NCBI GenBank assembly: GCA_963739005.1
Contig: CAVTYQ010000007.1
Location: 930,001-994,000, forward strand
DNA: 64,000 bases
Reading direction: 5' to 3'
From: DASWJZ01 sp963739005
GTDB lineage: Bacteria; Pseudomonadota; Alphaproteobacteria; Rhizobiales; Afifellaceae
The position numbers were made by a program, and so were the translations under genes. This document shows, piece after piece, positions 10,052-19,641 of this stretch (its first letter is position 1; each line of letters opens with the position of its first letter). The notes beneath the pieces are model-generated. The model worked only from the letters and a program-made list of their open reading frames with translations. It made no database searches and had not been told where the DNA came from.

Positions 10052-11779
10052 CTATTGTGTGTCGTCGAAACGGAGCGAGACGAAGCGGAGCTTGTTGCCT
10101 TCGCCGGCGACCAGCAACATCACCGTGCGGCGGCCCTGCGATTTGAGCTCGGCGATGCGGGCGGCAACCTCGTCCGGACTCGAGACGTCCTTCTGGCTGA
10201 CCTGCACGATGACCTCGCCGGGCTTCAGGCTCTTGTTCGCCGCCTCGCTGTCGGTCTCGACCGCGGTGACGAGCACGCCCTCGACGCTGCCGTCGATGGA
10301 GAACTGCTTGCGCGCGTCGTCGGTGATGTCGCCGAGCGTCAGCCCGAACATCTGCGCCGCGTCTTCGGCGGGTGGCGCCGCCTGGTCACCCTGCTGCTCG
10401 TCGGGAGAGAGCGACGCCTTCTGCACAGGCTCGTCCTGCAGAAGCCCGACCTCGATCGAAAGCGTCACGCGCTCGCCGTTGCGCACCACGACCAGGTCAA
10501 CGGTGTCGCCGGGCGGCGTGTCGGCGACGAGGCGCGGCAGCGCGCGCATGGTGTCGACCTTCTTGCCGTTGAACTCGACGACGATGTCGCCTTCCTTGAT
10601 GCCGGCTTTCGCCGCCGGGCCGTCCTCGGTCAGCCCGGCGATAAATGCGCCGGTCGCCCGGTCCATGCCGAGGCCCTCGGCCACGTCGTCGGTCACGTCC
10701 TGGATGCGCACACCGATCCAGCCGCGCTTGACCGAGCCGAAGCGGCGCAACTGCTCGATGACGGGAACCGCGATCTCCGATGGCACGGAGAAGCCGATGC
10801 CGATCGAGCCGCCGGTCGGCGACATGATCGCCGTGTTGATGCCGACCACCTCGCCCTCGATGTTGAACAGCGGGCCGCCGGAATTGCCGCGGTTAATCGA
10901 GGCGTCGGTCTGGATGTAGTGGTCGTAAGGGCCGGAATTGATGTCGCGATCGAGCGCCGAGACGATGCCGGCGGTGACCGTGCCGCCAAACCCGAACGGG
11001 TTGCCGATCGCCAGCACCCAATCGCCGACGCGAAGCTTGTCGGAACGGCCGAAGACCGCCGCCTTCAGCGGCTTCGGAGAATCAATTTTCAAGAGCGCGA
11101 GGTCGGTCTTGTCGTCGATGCCGATCACCTTTGCCTCAAACTTCTCGCCGTTGGCGAGATTGGCGACGATCTCGTCGGCGTCGGCGATCACGTGGTTGTT
11201 GGTGACGATCAGGCCGGACTCGTCGATGATGAAGCCGGAGCCGAGCGACTGCACGGCCTGGCCGCCGCTCCCGTCGCCGTTATCCAGGAGATCGTCGAAG
11301 AAATCGTCGCCGGGAGGCGTATCCGGCGTGCCCTGTGAATCGGGCGCGCTCTGCGCGTCCGGCTTCGGCGTCCGCGGCGAGATCGCGACGCGCTGCGACG
11401 TCGAGATGTAAACAACGGAATCGAGCAGCCGCTCGGCGAGATCAGCGAAGGAAAAGACCGTGCCGTTGCTATCGACGGGGATGCCAGGAGCCACCGAGGT
11501 GGCCGTCCTCGCCGTCGGTTCTTCCTTGGGGGGAAGCGTGACCACGGGGTTGTCGCCCGGCATGTGCGGCGCCGGCAGGATGGGCGGCGGCGTCGTGGCT
11601 TCCGGCGCCTGCGCCGGAGCGGGCTCAGCCGTCGGCGGCTCGGCCTGGACGGGGGTCGCGCGCGTGGTGGTCTGCGACACGGCGTCCCGCCAGGGCGCAG
11701 CCGGCGCCGCAATTGCCGATGCCGAGGCCGCCATCAGCCCGACGGCCACGGCTCCCCGCCAGATCAAAGCCAAGCTCAT
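10052..11779 (-). CDS. degP: periplasmic Do/DegP-type serine protease
   Basis: This is an HtrA-family protease and chaperone that degrades misfolded envelope proteins. The 575-residue product starts at ATG 11779 with a signal peptide (MSLALIWRGAVAVGLMAASA..., cleavage near AIAAP). A Pro/Ala-rich linker follows, then a trypsin-like domain with His196 (VTNNHVIADADE), Asp226 (KTDLALLKI) and Ser300 (INRGNSGGPLF). Two PDZ domains follow (GWIGVRIQDVTDDVAEGLG... and the C-terminal MFGLTLGDITDDAR...). Asp/Glu-rich stretches between strands match the alphaproteobacterial DegP group. It is last in a run with hflK, hflC and DUF2065 on the minus strand, which fits joint control of membrane-protein quality. 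Confidence 0.94.
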   Translation of the reverse strand: MSLALIWRGAVAVGLMAASASAIAAPAAPWRDAVSQTTTRATPVQAEPPTAEPAPAQAPEATTPPPILPAPHMPGDNPVVTLPPKEEPTARTATSVAPGIPVDSNGTVFSFADLAERLLDSVVYISTSQRVAISPRTPKPDAQSAPDSQGTPDTPPGDDFFDDLLDNGDGSGGQAVQSLGSGFIIDESGLIVTNNHVIADADEIVANLANGEKFEAKVIGIDDKTDLALLKIDSPKPLKAAVFGRSDKLRVGDWVLAIGNPFGFGGTVTAGIVSALDRDINSGPYDHYIQTDASINRGNSGGPLFNIEGEVVGINTAIMSPTGGSIGIGFSVPSEIAVPVIEQLRRFGSVKRGWIGVRIQDVTDDVAEGLGMDRATGAFIAGLTEDGPAAKAGIKEGDIVVEFNGKKVDTMRALPRLVADTPPGDTVDLVVVRNGERVTLSIEVGLLQDEPVQKASLSPDEQQGDQAAPPAEDAAQMFGLTLGDITDDARKQFSIDGSVEGVLVTAVETDSEAANKSLKPGEVIVQVSQKDVSSPDEVAARIAELKSQGRRTVMLLVAGEGNKLRFVSLRFDDTQ

Positions 11780-11859
11780 TTCCGAATCTCTCCGCCGAGC
11801 AGCGACGGGATTTTGACGCAAATCCGGGCGATTGCACGGCCCGCCGCTTCACATTTGGT

Positions 11860-12045
11860 TCACCCGCGCACAAGCCACACGAGCGCGACGCCGATCGCCG
11901 CCGATACTACGCCCGCGACCCTGAGCGTGTCTCCTGGCGATTGGATGATCTGTTGCGCCAGGCGCTTCATCAAATCGGGAAAGAGCGCGTAAAGCGCCCC
12001 TTCCAGTGCAAGAACAAGCCCGAGCGCCGTCGCAATGTCGTTCAT
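11860..12045 (-). CDS. DUF2065 small membrane protein
   Basis: This 61-residue protein has two hydrophobic helices (IATALGLVLALEGALYALF and VAGVVSAAIGVALVWLV) flanking a short basic segment MKRLAQQIIQSPGDTLR, the pattern of DUF2065 proteins. Its start overlaps the end of hflC by 4 bases, so translation is probably coupled. It sits between hflC and degP, where this family is usually found in Proteobacteria. It probably lies in the inner membrane as a helper of the HflKC complex, but no function is established. Confidence 0.85.
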   Translation of the reverse strand: MNDIATALGLVLALEGALYALFPDLMKRLAQQIIQSPGDTLRVAGVVSAAIGVALVWLVRG

Positions 12046-13109
12046 TGCGCCGGCGCGGGAGTGGCGGGTGCCGCCGGCTCCGTGGGTGCCGGCGTCGGCT
12101 CCGCCGGCGCAGGCTCCGCCGGCGCAGGCGACGGCTCTTCGGCGGACGGCGGCGTTGTCCCCTGGTCGCCGCCGGTGTCGGCGGGCGGATTGGCGGAGAC
12201 ATCCGGCGTCGCCGCGGAGGGCGCCGCACCGCCGGCCGCCCCGGAGAGATCGCTCTTGAAGAAGCGGAAGAACTCCGAATCGGGCGACAGGATGAGCGAC
12301 GTGTTGTTCGCCGGCAGGGCCTGCTCATAAGCCCGCATCGAGCGGTAAAACTTGAAGAAGTCGGGATCGCGCTGATAGGCGTCGGCGAAGATGCGGCTCC
12401 GCTCCGCTTCGCCCTGGCCGCGCAGGATATCGCCTTCGCGCTGCGCCTCTGCGACCGTCACCACCGCTTCGCGGTCGGCTTCGGCGCGGATGCGGGCGGC
12501 GAGCTCGGTGCCGCGGGCGCGGAGTTGCGCCGCCTCCGCCAGACGCTCGGCGCGCATGCGCTCGAAGGTCTGCTGCGACACCTCAGGCAGAAGATCGGTC
12601 CGCTTGATGCGGACGTCGACGACCTCGATACCGACTTCGGCAGTCAGCGGACGCAACTGGTCCCTGACCTCAAGCATCATGTCGCCGCGCTGCTCCGAAA
12701 GCGCCGCTTCGAAACTGCGCTGGCCGTAGACGCGACGCAGCGCCGCATCGAGCCTGGTGCGCATGTTCTCGCGCGCGATGTCGAGGCTGCCGGCGACGTT
12801 CTCGCGGAACTTGCGCGGATCGGTGATCTTGAAGGCGACGAAGGCGTCGACGATGTAGCGCCGGCCGTCGCGCACCTGCACGCGGATATCTTCCAGATCG
12901 AAGCTCAGAAGTCGATTCTCGATGATCTGGACGGTGTCGACGAAGTTCGTCGGCAGCTTGAAATAAATTCCCGGCTTCTGGATGACCCGCGTGATCTCGC
13001 CGAAGCGCAGCACAAGAGCCTGCTCGCGCGGGTTCACGATGAAGATCGACGAGTAGACGACGAAGGCGACGATCAACACGCCGATGAGGACAACGGAAGC
13101 GCGTCTCAT
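12042..13109 (-). CDS. hflC: HflC, SPFH-family modulator of FtsH protease
   Basis: HflC forms with HflK a large membrane cage around FtsH that controls degradation of membrane proteins. The 355-residue product has an N-terminal membrane anchor (SVVLIGVLIVAFVVYSSIFIV) followed by the SPFH/band-7 domain (VNPREQALVLRFGEITRVIQKPGIYFKLP...), a coiled-coil region rich in Glu/Ala/Arg, and FKFYRSMRAYEQAL near the end. The tail is a low-complexity Pro/Ala/Glu stretch of about 60 residues, longer than in E. coli. The start overlaps the end of hflK by 4 bases and the end overlaps DUF2065, giving a tightly coupled operon. Confidence 0.95.
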   Translation of the reverse strand: MRRASVVLIGVLIVAFVVYSSIFIVNPREQALVLRFGEITRVIQKPGIYFKLPTNFVDTVQIIENRLLSFDLEDIRVQVRDGRRYIVDAFVAFKITDPRKFRENVAGSLDIARENMRTRLDAALRRVYGQRSFEAALSEQRGDMMLEVRDQLRPLTAEVGIEVVDVRIKRTDLLPEVSQQTFERMRAERLAEAAQLRARGTELAARIRAEADREAVVTVAEAQREGDILRGQGEAERSRIFADAYQRDPDFFKFYRSMRAYEQALPANNTSLILSPDSEFFRFFKSDLSGAAGGAAPSAATPDVSANPPADTGGDQGTTPPSAEEPSPAPAEPAPAEPTPAPTEPAAPATPAPAQ

Positions 13110-14245
13110 TGGCCCGCTCCCGCTTGTCCCTGGGTGCTGCTGCTGCCGCTGCTCGTCGCCGGCGCCGGCGCCGGCTGGATGATCGACGGCGCTCGGTTCT
13201 TGAGCTGGTCGAGCGGCAGATAGGGAACCACCCCGGAGCCGCCTTCCAGGATGATCTTGTTGGCGTCGCGGAACACCCGTTCCATCGTCTCCAGATAGAG
13301 GCGTGTGCGGGTCACGTCCTTCGCCTGCTCGTATTCGGCAAGGACGGAGAGGAAGCGCTGCGACTCGCCTTCCGCCTCGGCCACGACCTGCTGCTTGTAG
13401 CCCTGCGCGGTCTCGGTCACCTGTGCGGCCTCGCCGCGGGCGTCGCCAAGACGCTTGTTGGCATATTGCTCAGCCTCGCGCTGGAAGCGGTCCAGATCCT
13501 GCTGCGCGCGCTGCACCTCCTCGAAGGCGTCAGCGACCTCGGCGGGCGGATCGGCGCGCTCGAGCTGGACACCGACGACGGATATGCCGGCTTCGTAGGT
13601 GTCAAGCGTCTGCTGCAAAAGCGCGCGCACGCCCTCCTCGACCTCGGCGCGGCGCTCGGTGCGCACCTCCTCCGCCGTCGAGCGGCCGACCAGTTCGCGC
13701 ATGGCGCTCTCGGCGACGCGCTGCAGGAAGGCGTCAGGCTCGCTGACATCGAAGAGATATTTCTTTGGGTCGCTCACCCGCCACAGCACCGTGAAGTTGA
13801 CATCAACGATGTTCTGGTCGCCGGAGAGCATAAGACTGGTGTCGGTGGCGTTGCGGCGCGCGGCGTCGGAGCCAAAGAATGCGCGCTGCACGCGGGTGGA
13901 AACCTTCTCCACGGTCTCGACCGGCCAGAAGATGAAGTGCAGGCCCTGGGTGGCGATTCCCTGTTTCGGCTTGCCGAAGACCAGCTCCTGACCGAGCTCG
14001 TCGGGCTGCACCATGTAAAGGCTGTTGAAGGCCCAAACCAGCACCAGCGCGAGCACGATGAGCACGCCGATGAGGGCGTTGCTGCGCCCGCCGCCCGGAA
14101 GCACGTTGCGCAAGCGATCCTGGCTGCGCTTCAGGAGTTCCTCGAGATCCGGCGGCTGCGGGCCGCGTTGCTGCGGACCAGAGCCCCACGGCCCTCCGCC
14201 TCCCCCTTTCCAGCCGCCCCCGCCGGAATTGTTGTTCCAGGGCAT
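13106..14245 (-). CDS. hflK: HflK, SPFH-family modulator of FtsH protease
   Basis: HflK is the partner of HflC in the FtsH-regulating membrane complex. The 379-residue protein begins with the typical Gly/Trp-rich cytoplasmic head (MPWNNNSGGGGWKGGGGGPW), then one membrane helix (ALIGVLIVLALVLVWAFNSLYMV), the band-7 domain (VQPDELGQELVFGKPKQGIATQGLHFIFWP) and a long coiled coil (about residues 230-330). It is the first gene of the hflK-hflC-DUF2065-degP run, with folA ending 113 bp upstream. Confidence 0.95.
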   Translation of the reverse strand: MPWNNNSGGGGWKGGGGGPWGSGPQQRGPQPPDLEELLKRSQDRLRNVLPGGGRSNALIGVLIVLALVLVWAFNSLYMVQPDELGQELVFGKPKQGIATQGLHFIFWPVETVEKVSTRVQRAFFGSDAARRNATDTSLMLSGDQNIVDVNFTVLWRVSDPKKYLFDVSEPDAFLQRVAESAMRELVGRSTAEEVRTERRAEVEEGVRALLQQTLDTYEAGISVVGVQLERADPPAEVADAFEEVQRAQQDLDRFQREAEQYANKRLGDARGEAAQVTETAQGYKQQVVAEAEGESQRFLSVLAEYEQAKDVTRTRLYLETMERVFRDANKIILEGGSGVVPYLPLDQLKNRAPSIIQPAPAPATSSGSSSTQGQAGAGQ

Positions 14246-14358
14246 CCGTGCTCCTTCTCGCCAGCGGTCCCCCCGCGACGCTCGCGCGGGTTATAGGGAC
14301 GCGGGCGAGCACTGGCAACGCCGCGCACAGCGCGGATTTCACGAAAGGCGGGGAACAC

Positions 14359-14865
14359 TTAACGGCGTTTCTGATAAATGGCGTGCGTAGCGGCGGCCGT
14401 ATCGCCGTCGCTTGCCGGCAAGGGCTCGCGCGACACTTCCACCCATTCCCGCGCCACGATCTTCGGGAAGCGGGTGTCGCCGTCGGGCTTCGCGGCGACA
14501 TGCGTCACGTAAAGGCGCTCGGCAAGCGGCAAGGCTTCGGCATAGATCTCGCCGCCGCCGACGACGCAAATCTCGTCAGCGCCGCGCGCGGCGGCACGCG
14601 CCTCGGCGAGCGCCAGCGCCTCTTTGAGGTTGGCGGCGACGAAGACGCCCTCCGCCGCAAAATCCGGCTGTCGGGTCACCACGATCACGTCGCGCCCATC
14701 GAGCGCGCGCCCGATCAATTCGAAGGTCTTGCGGCCCATGACCAGCGGCTTTCCCATGGTGACGGCGCGGAATTTCCGCATGTCGGACTTCACGCGCCAC
14801 GGCAGGCCGCCGTTCGCGCCGATCACGCCGTTCTCCGCCACGGCGGCAACGAGGACGATTGGCAT
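14359..14865 (-). CDS. folA: dihydrofolate reductase
   Basis: The enzyme reduces dihydrofolate to tetrahydrofolate with NADPH, regenerating the cofactor consumed by thymidylate synthase. The 168-residue product (ATG 14865) has IVLVAAVAENGVIGANGGLPWRV, the conserved GLPW, the acidic residue in KSDMRKF, VMGRKTFE (NADPH site) and CVVGGGEIYAEAL. Length is normal. AGG lies only 2 bases before the start; a longer frame to 15084 has no family resemblance and was rejected. In related genomes folA normally follows thyA; here a large gene on the other strand (15021-18216) separates them, so folA probably has its own promoter. Confidence 0.93.
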   Translation of the reverse strand: MPIVLVAAVAENGVIGANGGLPWRVKSDMRKFRAVTMGKPLVMGRKTFELIGRALDGRDVIVVTRQPDFAAEGVFVAANLKEALALAEARAAARGADEICVVGGGEIYAEALPLAERLYVTHVAAKPDGDTRFPKIVAREWVEVSREPLPASDGDTAAATHAIYQKRR

Positions 14866-15020
14866 CACCTGAATCGGCTCACGAGCGAATGCACCCTTCC
14901 TTAGTATTGCGCCGCTCCCGCCTTTGCCTAGAGGCGCGCCGCAGGGCAACCTCATATCGCACGCGCGACATATTTGTGGTTGTATGCTGACGCAGCCCAC
15001 GTCTCGCAAGGGAGGCGACG

Positions 15021-18000
15021 ATGGCGAAGAAGACAAGCAAACGCCGGCGGCAGGCGCGCAAGCCGACGAGGCGACGATCCGCAAGCGCGATGACGCCGGA
15101 GATCACGGTCCCCGAGCCGATCGTCAACCAGATGGACCAGGATGAGCTCGATCGCGCACTCGCCACCGGCCAGCATCGCGACGAACTGGAGGAATACTTC
15201 GGACCGGATCTCTACCGGGAGCTCTCGGTGCTCGCCGGCCAGTCCCTGCAGCGCGGGGTGCGCGGCGGCCCACCCGTCGCGATCCTGCCCGGAATCATGG
15301 GCTCAGAGATCAGTATCCGGAAGGGAAGCAGCGACCAGCTGATCTGGGTCAGCTACTGGCAGGTGTTCATCGGGCACACGCGGTCGCTCAGCCTCGGAAG
15401 CGGCGGCGACAAGACCGCGCACGCGACTGGCGTGCTCGAGCGCTACTACACCAAGCTCCGGCTCCGCCTGCAGAGCAAAGGCTACGACGCGCGTTTCATC
15501 CCGTTCGACTGGCGCAAATCCGTCGCCGAGCTCGGCGCGGAGCTCCTCACGGAAATCAGCCCCGCGGAGAAGGGGCGGATCCATGTCGTCTGCCACTCCA
15601 TGGGCGGACTCGTCACGCGCGCCGCCGCCCACATCGACCGCGGCGCATTCGATCGCATCATCCAGCTCGGTACGCCGAACTTCGGCTCCTTCGCGCCGGT
15701 CACCGCGTTCCGCGGCGCAAACGCGACCGCGAACAAGGTCGCCGCCCTCGATCAGACGCAGAACAAGCAGGACTACATCAAGCTCTTCGCCTCCTTCCCC
15801 GGGCTGCTCGAGATGATTCCAAGTCCCGCACGCTACCCGGACGCAAACCTCTTCGACCGCGCCAATTGGCCGACTGACACCGACGCGACGCTGACCGCGA
15901 AGGCCCTCGCGGCGGCCGAGAAAGTGCAGAAGACGGCGCTCGCCGACGGCGACGCCAAGTTCTGGCTTATCGCCGGCGTCGACCAGGACACGATCGTTCG
16001 CGCCGAGATCGACGCCGCCAAGAAGGAGTTCACCTACGTCAGCTCGACGGAGGGCGACGGCACGGTTCCGCTCGCATTCGCCCTCCTCGACAATGTAAAG
16101 ACCTATTTCGTCGCCGAGGAGCACGGCGCCCTTCCCAACAATACGAGCGTGGCCGACGCCGTCGACGAGATCATCCGCACCGGCGCCACCACCGTGCTCG
16201 CCGATACCCGCGCCCGGCGCGGCGCGCCTGTGGAGCGCAGGATCAGCGAGGCGCAGCTCATTGCGGCGGCGAAGGCGGAGGAAGTGCGCGGCGCGCCGAC
16301 GGCCCGCGACGAGCGCCACCTCCTCGACGAGTTCCTCTCCGTCGACAGCAAGGACCGGGATGTTTCGATTCCGTCGGAGACACGCCCGACGATGCCGGGC
16401 GCCGAACCCGCTGCGCCCGGAACCAGCCGCTCCCGTAGCATCGTCGTCGGGCGGCGCCGGCAGCGCTCGATCGAGATCAAGCTTGCGCACGGCAGCATCA
16501 CCGAAGTCGACGCGCGTGGGATCGTGCTCGGCATCTACGAGAAGGTCACTCCGACGGGCGCGGCCGCGGCGCTCGACGAGGCGCTCGGCGGCGCCGTCCG
16601 GCGCTACATCGACCGCCGCATGTTCAACGGCGCGCTCGGCGAGGTCACCATCGTACCGGCAACCCGCCGCCAGCTGCGGACGGAGTTCGTTGTCTTCTCC
16701 GGGCTCGGGAGCTTCGACCAGTTCTCGCCGAACCAGCTGGAGACGATCGGGGCGAATCTCGCGCGGATGCTGGTCGACACATCGATCGAGGATGTCGCCA
16801 TGGTGCCCTTCGGCGGCGGCGCCGGCTTTGCAGCCGATGTGATCCTCAGGCGGTTCCTGGCGGGCTTCTTCGGCGGACTCGCCGATGCCGACAAGGACCA
16901 GATCTTCCGGCGCCTCACCATCTGCGAAATCGATCCGAAGAGATACGACACGCTCGTGGACGAGGTTCTCCGGCTCACCACGACCGATCTCTTCGACGAG
17001 ATCGAGGCGACGGTGGATGAGATCGAGCTCCCCGAGCCGCGACCCTCCGCGCCGGCCGTCTCGCGCGGCGGCGCGCCGCGGGGCCCCGAGCCGATCTACC
17101 TCATCGCCCGCCGCTACGCCTCTAATCCGGGCAGCAGTCCCGACAGCGACGACCGCGGCGACATCATGGAGTGCGCCGTGCTCAGCGGTGGCGCATCGGC
17201 GGCCATCCTGAACGACCGCCACCCAATCGATCCGGCACTCCTCGACGTGGAGTTCCGCAAGCTCGAACTCGGGCCAGTTCACGGCCGCGCAGCTGAAGAC
17301 CCTTGGCGATCGGATCGCCAACGAGATCATCGGGCCAAAAATCTCCGATGCTCTTGAGCGGTCCTTCGAGAAGACGCCGCAGGCGCCGCTCATCGTGCTT
17401 CACGACGCCGGTGCGTCGCGTGTGCCCTGGGAGGCGGTGCGATTTGGCGACGAACGGCCGGCTTTGGTCGGCGGACTGAGCCGCCGCTACATGTCGCGCG
17501 ACCTTTCGGTCGCCAAGTGGCTCTCGGCGCGCATCATCGACGACCGCCTCGACATCCTCCTGATCGTGAACCCGACGGAGAACCTTGCCGGCGCGGAGGC
17601 CGAAGGGGAGCTGATCGAGACCATCGTCACCAAGGTGCCCGCCGCGCGGCTCACCAAGGTGCATGGCGCCGAAGCCACCAAGACGAAGCTGATGGAGCTC
17701 TTCCAGTCCGGCAAGTTCGATGTGGTGCACTACGCCGGCCACGCTTTCTTCGATCCGGCCGTCCGCCAACGCTCCGGCATCCTCTGCGCCGGCGGCAGCG
17801 ACGTGCTGTCCGGTCTCGACCTCGCCGGTCTCGCCTCGCTGCCGGCGCTGATGTTCTGCAACGCGTGTCAGTCCGCGCAGGTTCGCGATGCGCAGCCGGC
17901 GAGCCGCGCGAAACCGAAACCACCGAAGCCCAGCGTGCGCACCGAGATCGGGCGCAACGTCAGCTTCGCGGAATCCTTCCTGCGCGGCGGCATCGCCAAC

Positions 18001-18216
18001 TATGTTGGCACGCACTGGTCGGTCGGCGACACCGCGGCGCAGATGTTCGCAGAGACGTTCTACACGCAGCTCGCGAAGGGCGCGGCGATGAACGAGGCGG
18101 TCACGCAGGCGCGGCAGGTGGTTGAAGACAAGGCGAAATCCAAGGACTGGGCCGACTACATCCACTACGGCGACCCGACATTCGTGCTGAAGAGCGGAGA
18201 CGGCGTGAACGGATAG
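15021..18216 (+). CDS. lipase-like hydrolase / macro-like / CHAT protease fusion (one +1 frame break)
   Basis: Two reading frames (15021-17357 and one ending 18216) join into a single roughly 1,064-residue protein if one G of GGG at 17271-17273 is removed: ...FRKLELG continues as QFTAAQLKTLGDRIANEI. A basic N-terminal tail is followed by an LCAT-like alpha/beta-hydrolase (AILPGIMGSEISI; nucleophile in CHSMGG, Ser193; EGDGTVP with Asp346; EEHGALPNN with His368). After a linker comes a region resembling the macro-like N-terminal domain of M17 aminopeptidases (LGEVTIVPA...VFSGLGSFDQ, about 475-620). A C-terminal CHAT peptidase has its His in VHYAGHAFFD and Cys in MFCNACQSAQ. GGGAGG lies 5 bases before ATG 15021. 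I know of no characterised member; a role in regulated self-destruction or defence is inference. It separates folA from thyA. Confidence 0.82.
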
Positions 18217-18228
18217 ACCAGCTGGTCT
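18215..18228. other. 14-bp perfect palindrome between convergent genes
   Basis: AGACCAGCTGGTCT overlaps the stop codon of the CHAT gene (18214-18216) and touches the stop of thyA on the other strand. It has no loop or T-run, so it is at best a weak bidirectional terminator or a protein site. Chance cannot be excluded. Confidence 0.3.
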
Positions 18229-19022
18229 CAGGCGGAGACTTCCGCCTTGATGTGCGGGTGCGGGTCGTAGCCGAGAAGCTCGAAGTCGCCGTAGACGAAG
18301 TCGAAGATGCGGTGGACCTCCGGGTTGAGCCGCATGGTCGGCAGCTTGCGCGGCTCGCGGCGCAACTGCTCGCGCGCCTGCTCGATATGGTTCAGATAGA
18401 GATGCGCGTCGCCGAGGGTGTGAACGAACTCGCCCGGCGCGAGCCCTGTCACTTGCGCAACCATCATGGTCAGCAGCGCATAGGAGGCGATGTTGAACGG
18501 CACGCCGAGGAAGCTGTCGGCCGAGCGCTGATAGAGCTGGCAGGAGAGCTTCCCCTCCGCGACGTAGAACTGGAAGAGGCAATGGCAGGCCGCGAGCGCC
18601 ATCTTGTCGTTGTCGGCCGGGTTCCAGGCGGTGACGATCAGACGGCGCGAATCCGGGTTCGTTTTTATCTGCGCAATTACGTCGGAGATTTGATCGATGA
18701 CGCGGCCGTCCGGCGCCGCCCAGGAGCGCCACTGCTTGCCGTAGATCGGACCGAGGTCGCCGTTCGCGTCCGCCCATTCATCCCAGATGCGGACGCCGTT
18801 CTCCTTCAGGTAACGCGTGTTGGTGTCGCCGGCGAGGAACCACAGAAGCTCGTGTACGATCGACTTCACGTGCAGCTTCTTGGTGGTGACGAGCGGAAAT
18901 CCCTCGGCAAGGTCGAAGCGCATCTGGTGGCCGAAGACGGAGAGCGTGCCCGTCCCCGTCCGGTCGGATTTCAGGACGCCGTCGTCAAGCACGCGGCGGA
19001 GAAGGTCGAAATACTGGCGCAT
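18228..19022 (-). CDS. thyA: thymidylate synthase
   Basis: ThyA converts dUMP to dTMP using methylene-tetrahydrofolate. The 264-residue protein matches the usual length and carries all key motifs: SDRTGTGTLSVFG, LHVKSIVHELLWFL, the catalytic cysteine Cys146 in LAACHCLFQFYV, QRSADSFLGVPFNIASYALL and GDAHLYLNHIEQ, ending with GYDPHPHIKAEVSA. The ATG at 19022 is followed directly upstream by the ssrA locus on the other strand. The usual partner folA is 3.4 kb away because the CHAT fusion gene intervenes. Confidence 0.97.
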   Translation of the reverse strand: MRQYFDLLRRVLDDGVLKSDRTGTGTLSVFGHQMRFDLAEGFPLVTTKKLHVKSIVHELLWFLAGDTNTRYLKENGVRIWDEWADANGDLGPIYGKQWRSWAAPDGRVIDQISDVIAQIKTNPDSRRLIVTAWNPADNDKMALAACHCLFQFYVAEGKLSCQLYQRSADSFLGVPFNIASYALLTMMVAQVTGLAPGEFVHTLGDAHLYLNHIEQAREQLRREPRKLPTMRLNPEVHRIFDFVYGDFELLGYDPHPHIKAEVSA

Positions 19023-19139
19023 TGGGGGAAATGTAGTGCAATTCCCCGCGTCCGCCTATTCGGGCAGCGCCCCTCGCGTGAAGATCGGGGAAACCAGCCC
19101 GGGCCGAGCCGCTTTTAATGGCGGCCGGAAAACCTTATA

Positions 19140-19480
19140 TTCCCGGGTGCCGGGGAAACCCGGCTACGGCGATAAACGGGCTACGTAATAAACCCATCGG
19201 ACCCGGGGGCAGTACCCGGCGCCTCCACCATGAACCCTGCTACGCGAACGCTTCGCAGGGCTGATGGTGGGGGCGAAATAGGATCGACGAGGGCGTAAAG
19301 GTCGCTTTTTCGCTCGGTATGGTACCCGCCGTTATCGGGCCAAACATATAGTTGCGAATGACAACTATGCTCCGGTGGCCCTCGCCGCGTAATGCGGTCT
19401 GGGTATCGGAATTCAAGCCCTGAGGGGTAGCACTTTCAGGCGGGGTTCGGAGGCACCTGGCAACAGAAGCCTCCACTTCC
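19140..19480 (+). ncRNA. ssrA: tmRNA, circularly permuted two-piece form
   Basis: tmRNA rescues stalled ribosomes and tags the nascent chain for proteolysis. The acceptor piece ends in CGCCTCCACCA at 19230, with CCA encoded. The coding piece starts with GGGGGCG at 19269, which pairs with CGCCTCC to form the 7-bp acceptor stem (one G-U). Between them lies a processed spacer whose CCCTGC/GCAGGG arms form a hairpin. The tag frame runs 19354-19392: GCG as resume codon through TAA, encoding ANDNYAPVALAA. The permuted order and this tag type are characteristic of Alphaproteobacteria. A TATATT box at 19136-19141 may be the -10 element. The outer boundaries are approximate; the GGAGGC/GCCTCC helix near 19450-19475 marks the 3' end. 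Confidence 0.92.
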
Positions 19481-19641
19481 TCCTCTGCTTTCCTGCTCCT
19501 TATGAACGCTGAGTTTCGGTCTTCCAGTTTTTCAGCGTTTTACGATCTTGAACCCCGCCCGTTCCTTCATGGCGAGCGCGTGGGCTTCGCGGACATGCGG
19601 GGCTCCGGAACAGGTTGGGCTCGCCCGTCCCGGTGCGGCGA
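19481..19641. other. ssrA 3' flank, no gene recognised
   Basis: Just after ssrA the arms AACGCTGA (from about 19504) and TCAGCGTT (to about 19538) could form a weak hairpin with a 19-base loop followed by TT, a possible ssrA terminator. On the minus strand a frame ending at 19532 reads ...HVREAHALAMKERAGFKIVKR, which looks protein-like but has no start or partner; it may be the 3' remnant of a lost gene. Confidence 0.3.

Noticed and set aside
17240..17360. Programmed +1 frameshift in the CHAT fusion gene
   Set aside because: The site (CTC GGG CCA) lacks the features of known programmed sites, and four other +1 breaks of the same kind occur in unrelated genes, which favours a base-call explanation.
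19532..19641. Protein-like tail ...HVREAHALAMKERAGFKIVKR on the minus strand after the LacI gene
   Set aside because: It has no start, no ribosome site and no partner frame; the LacI protein ends naturally, so this could only be a remnant. Not called as a gene.
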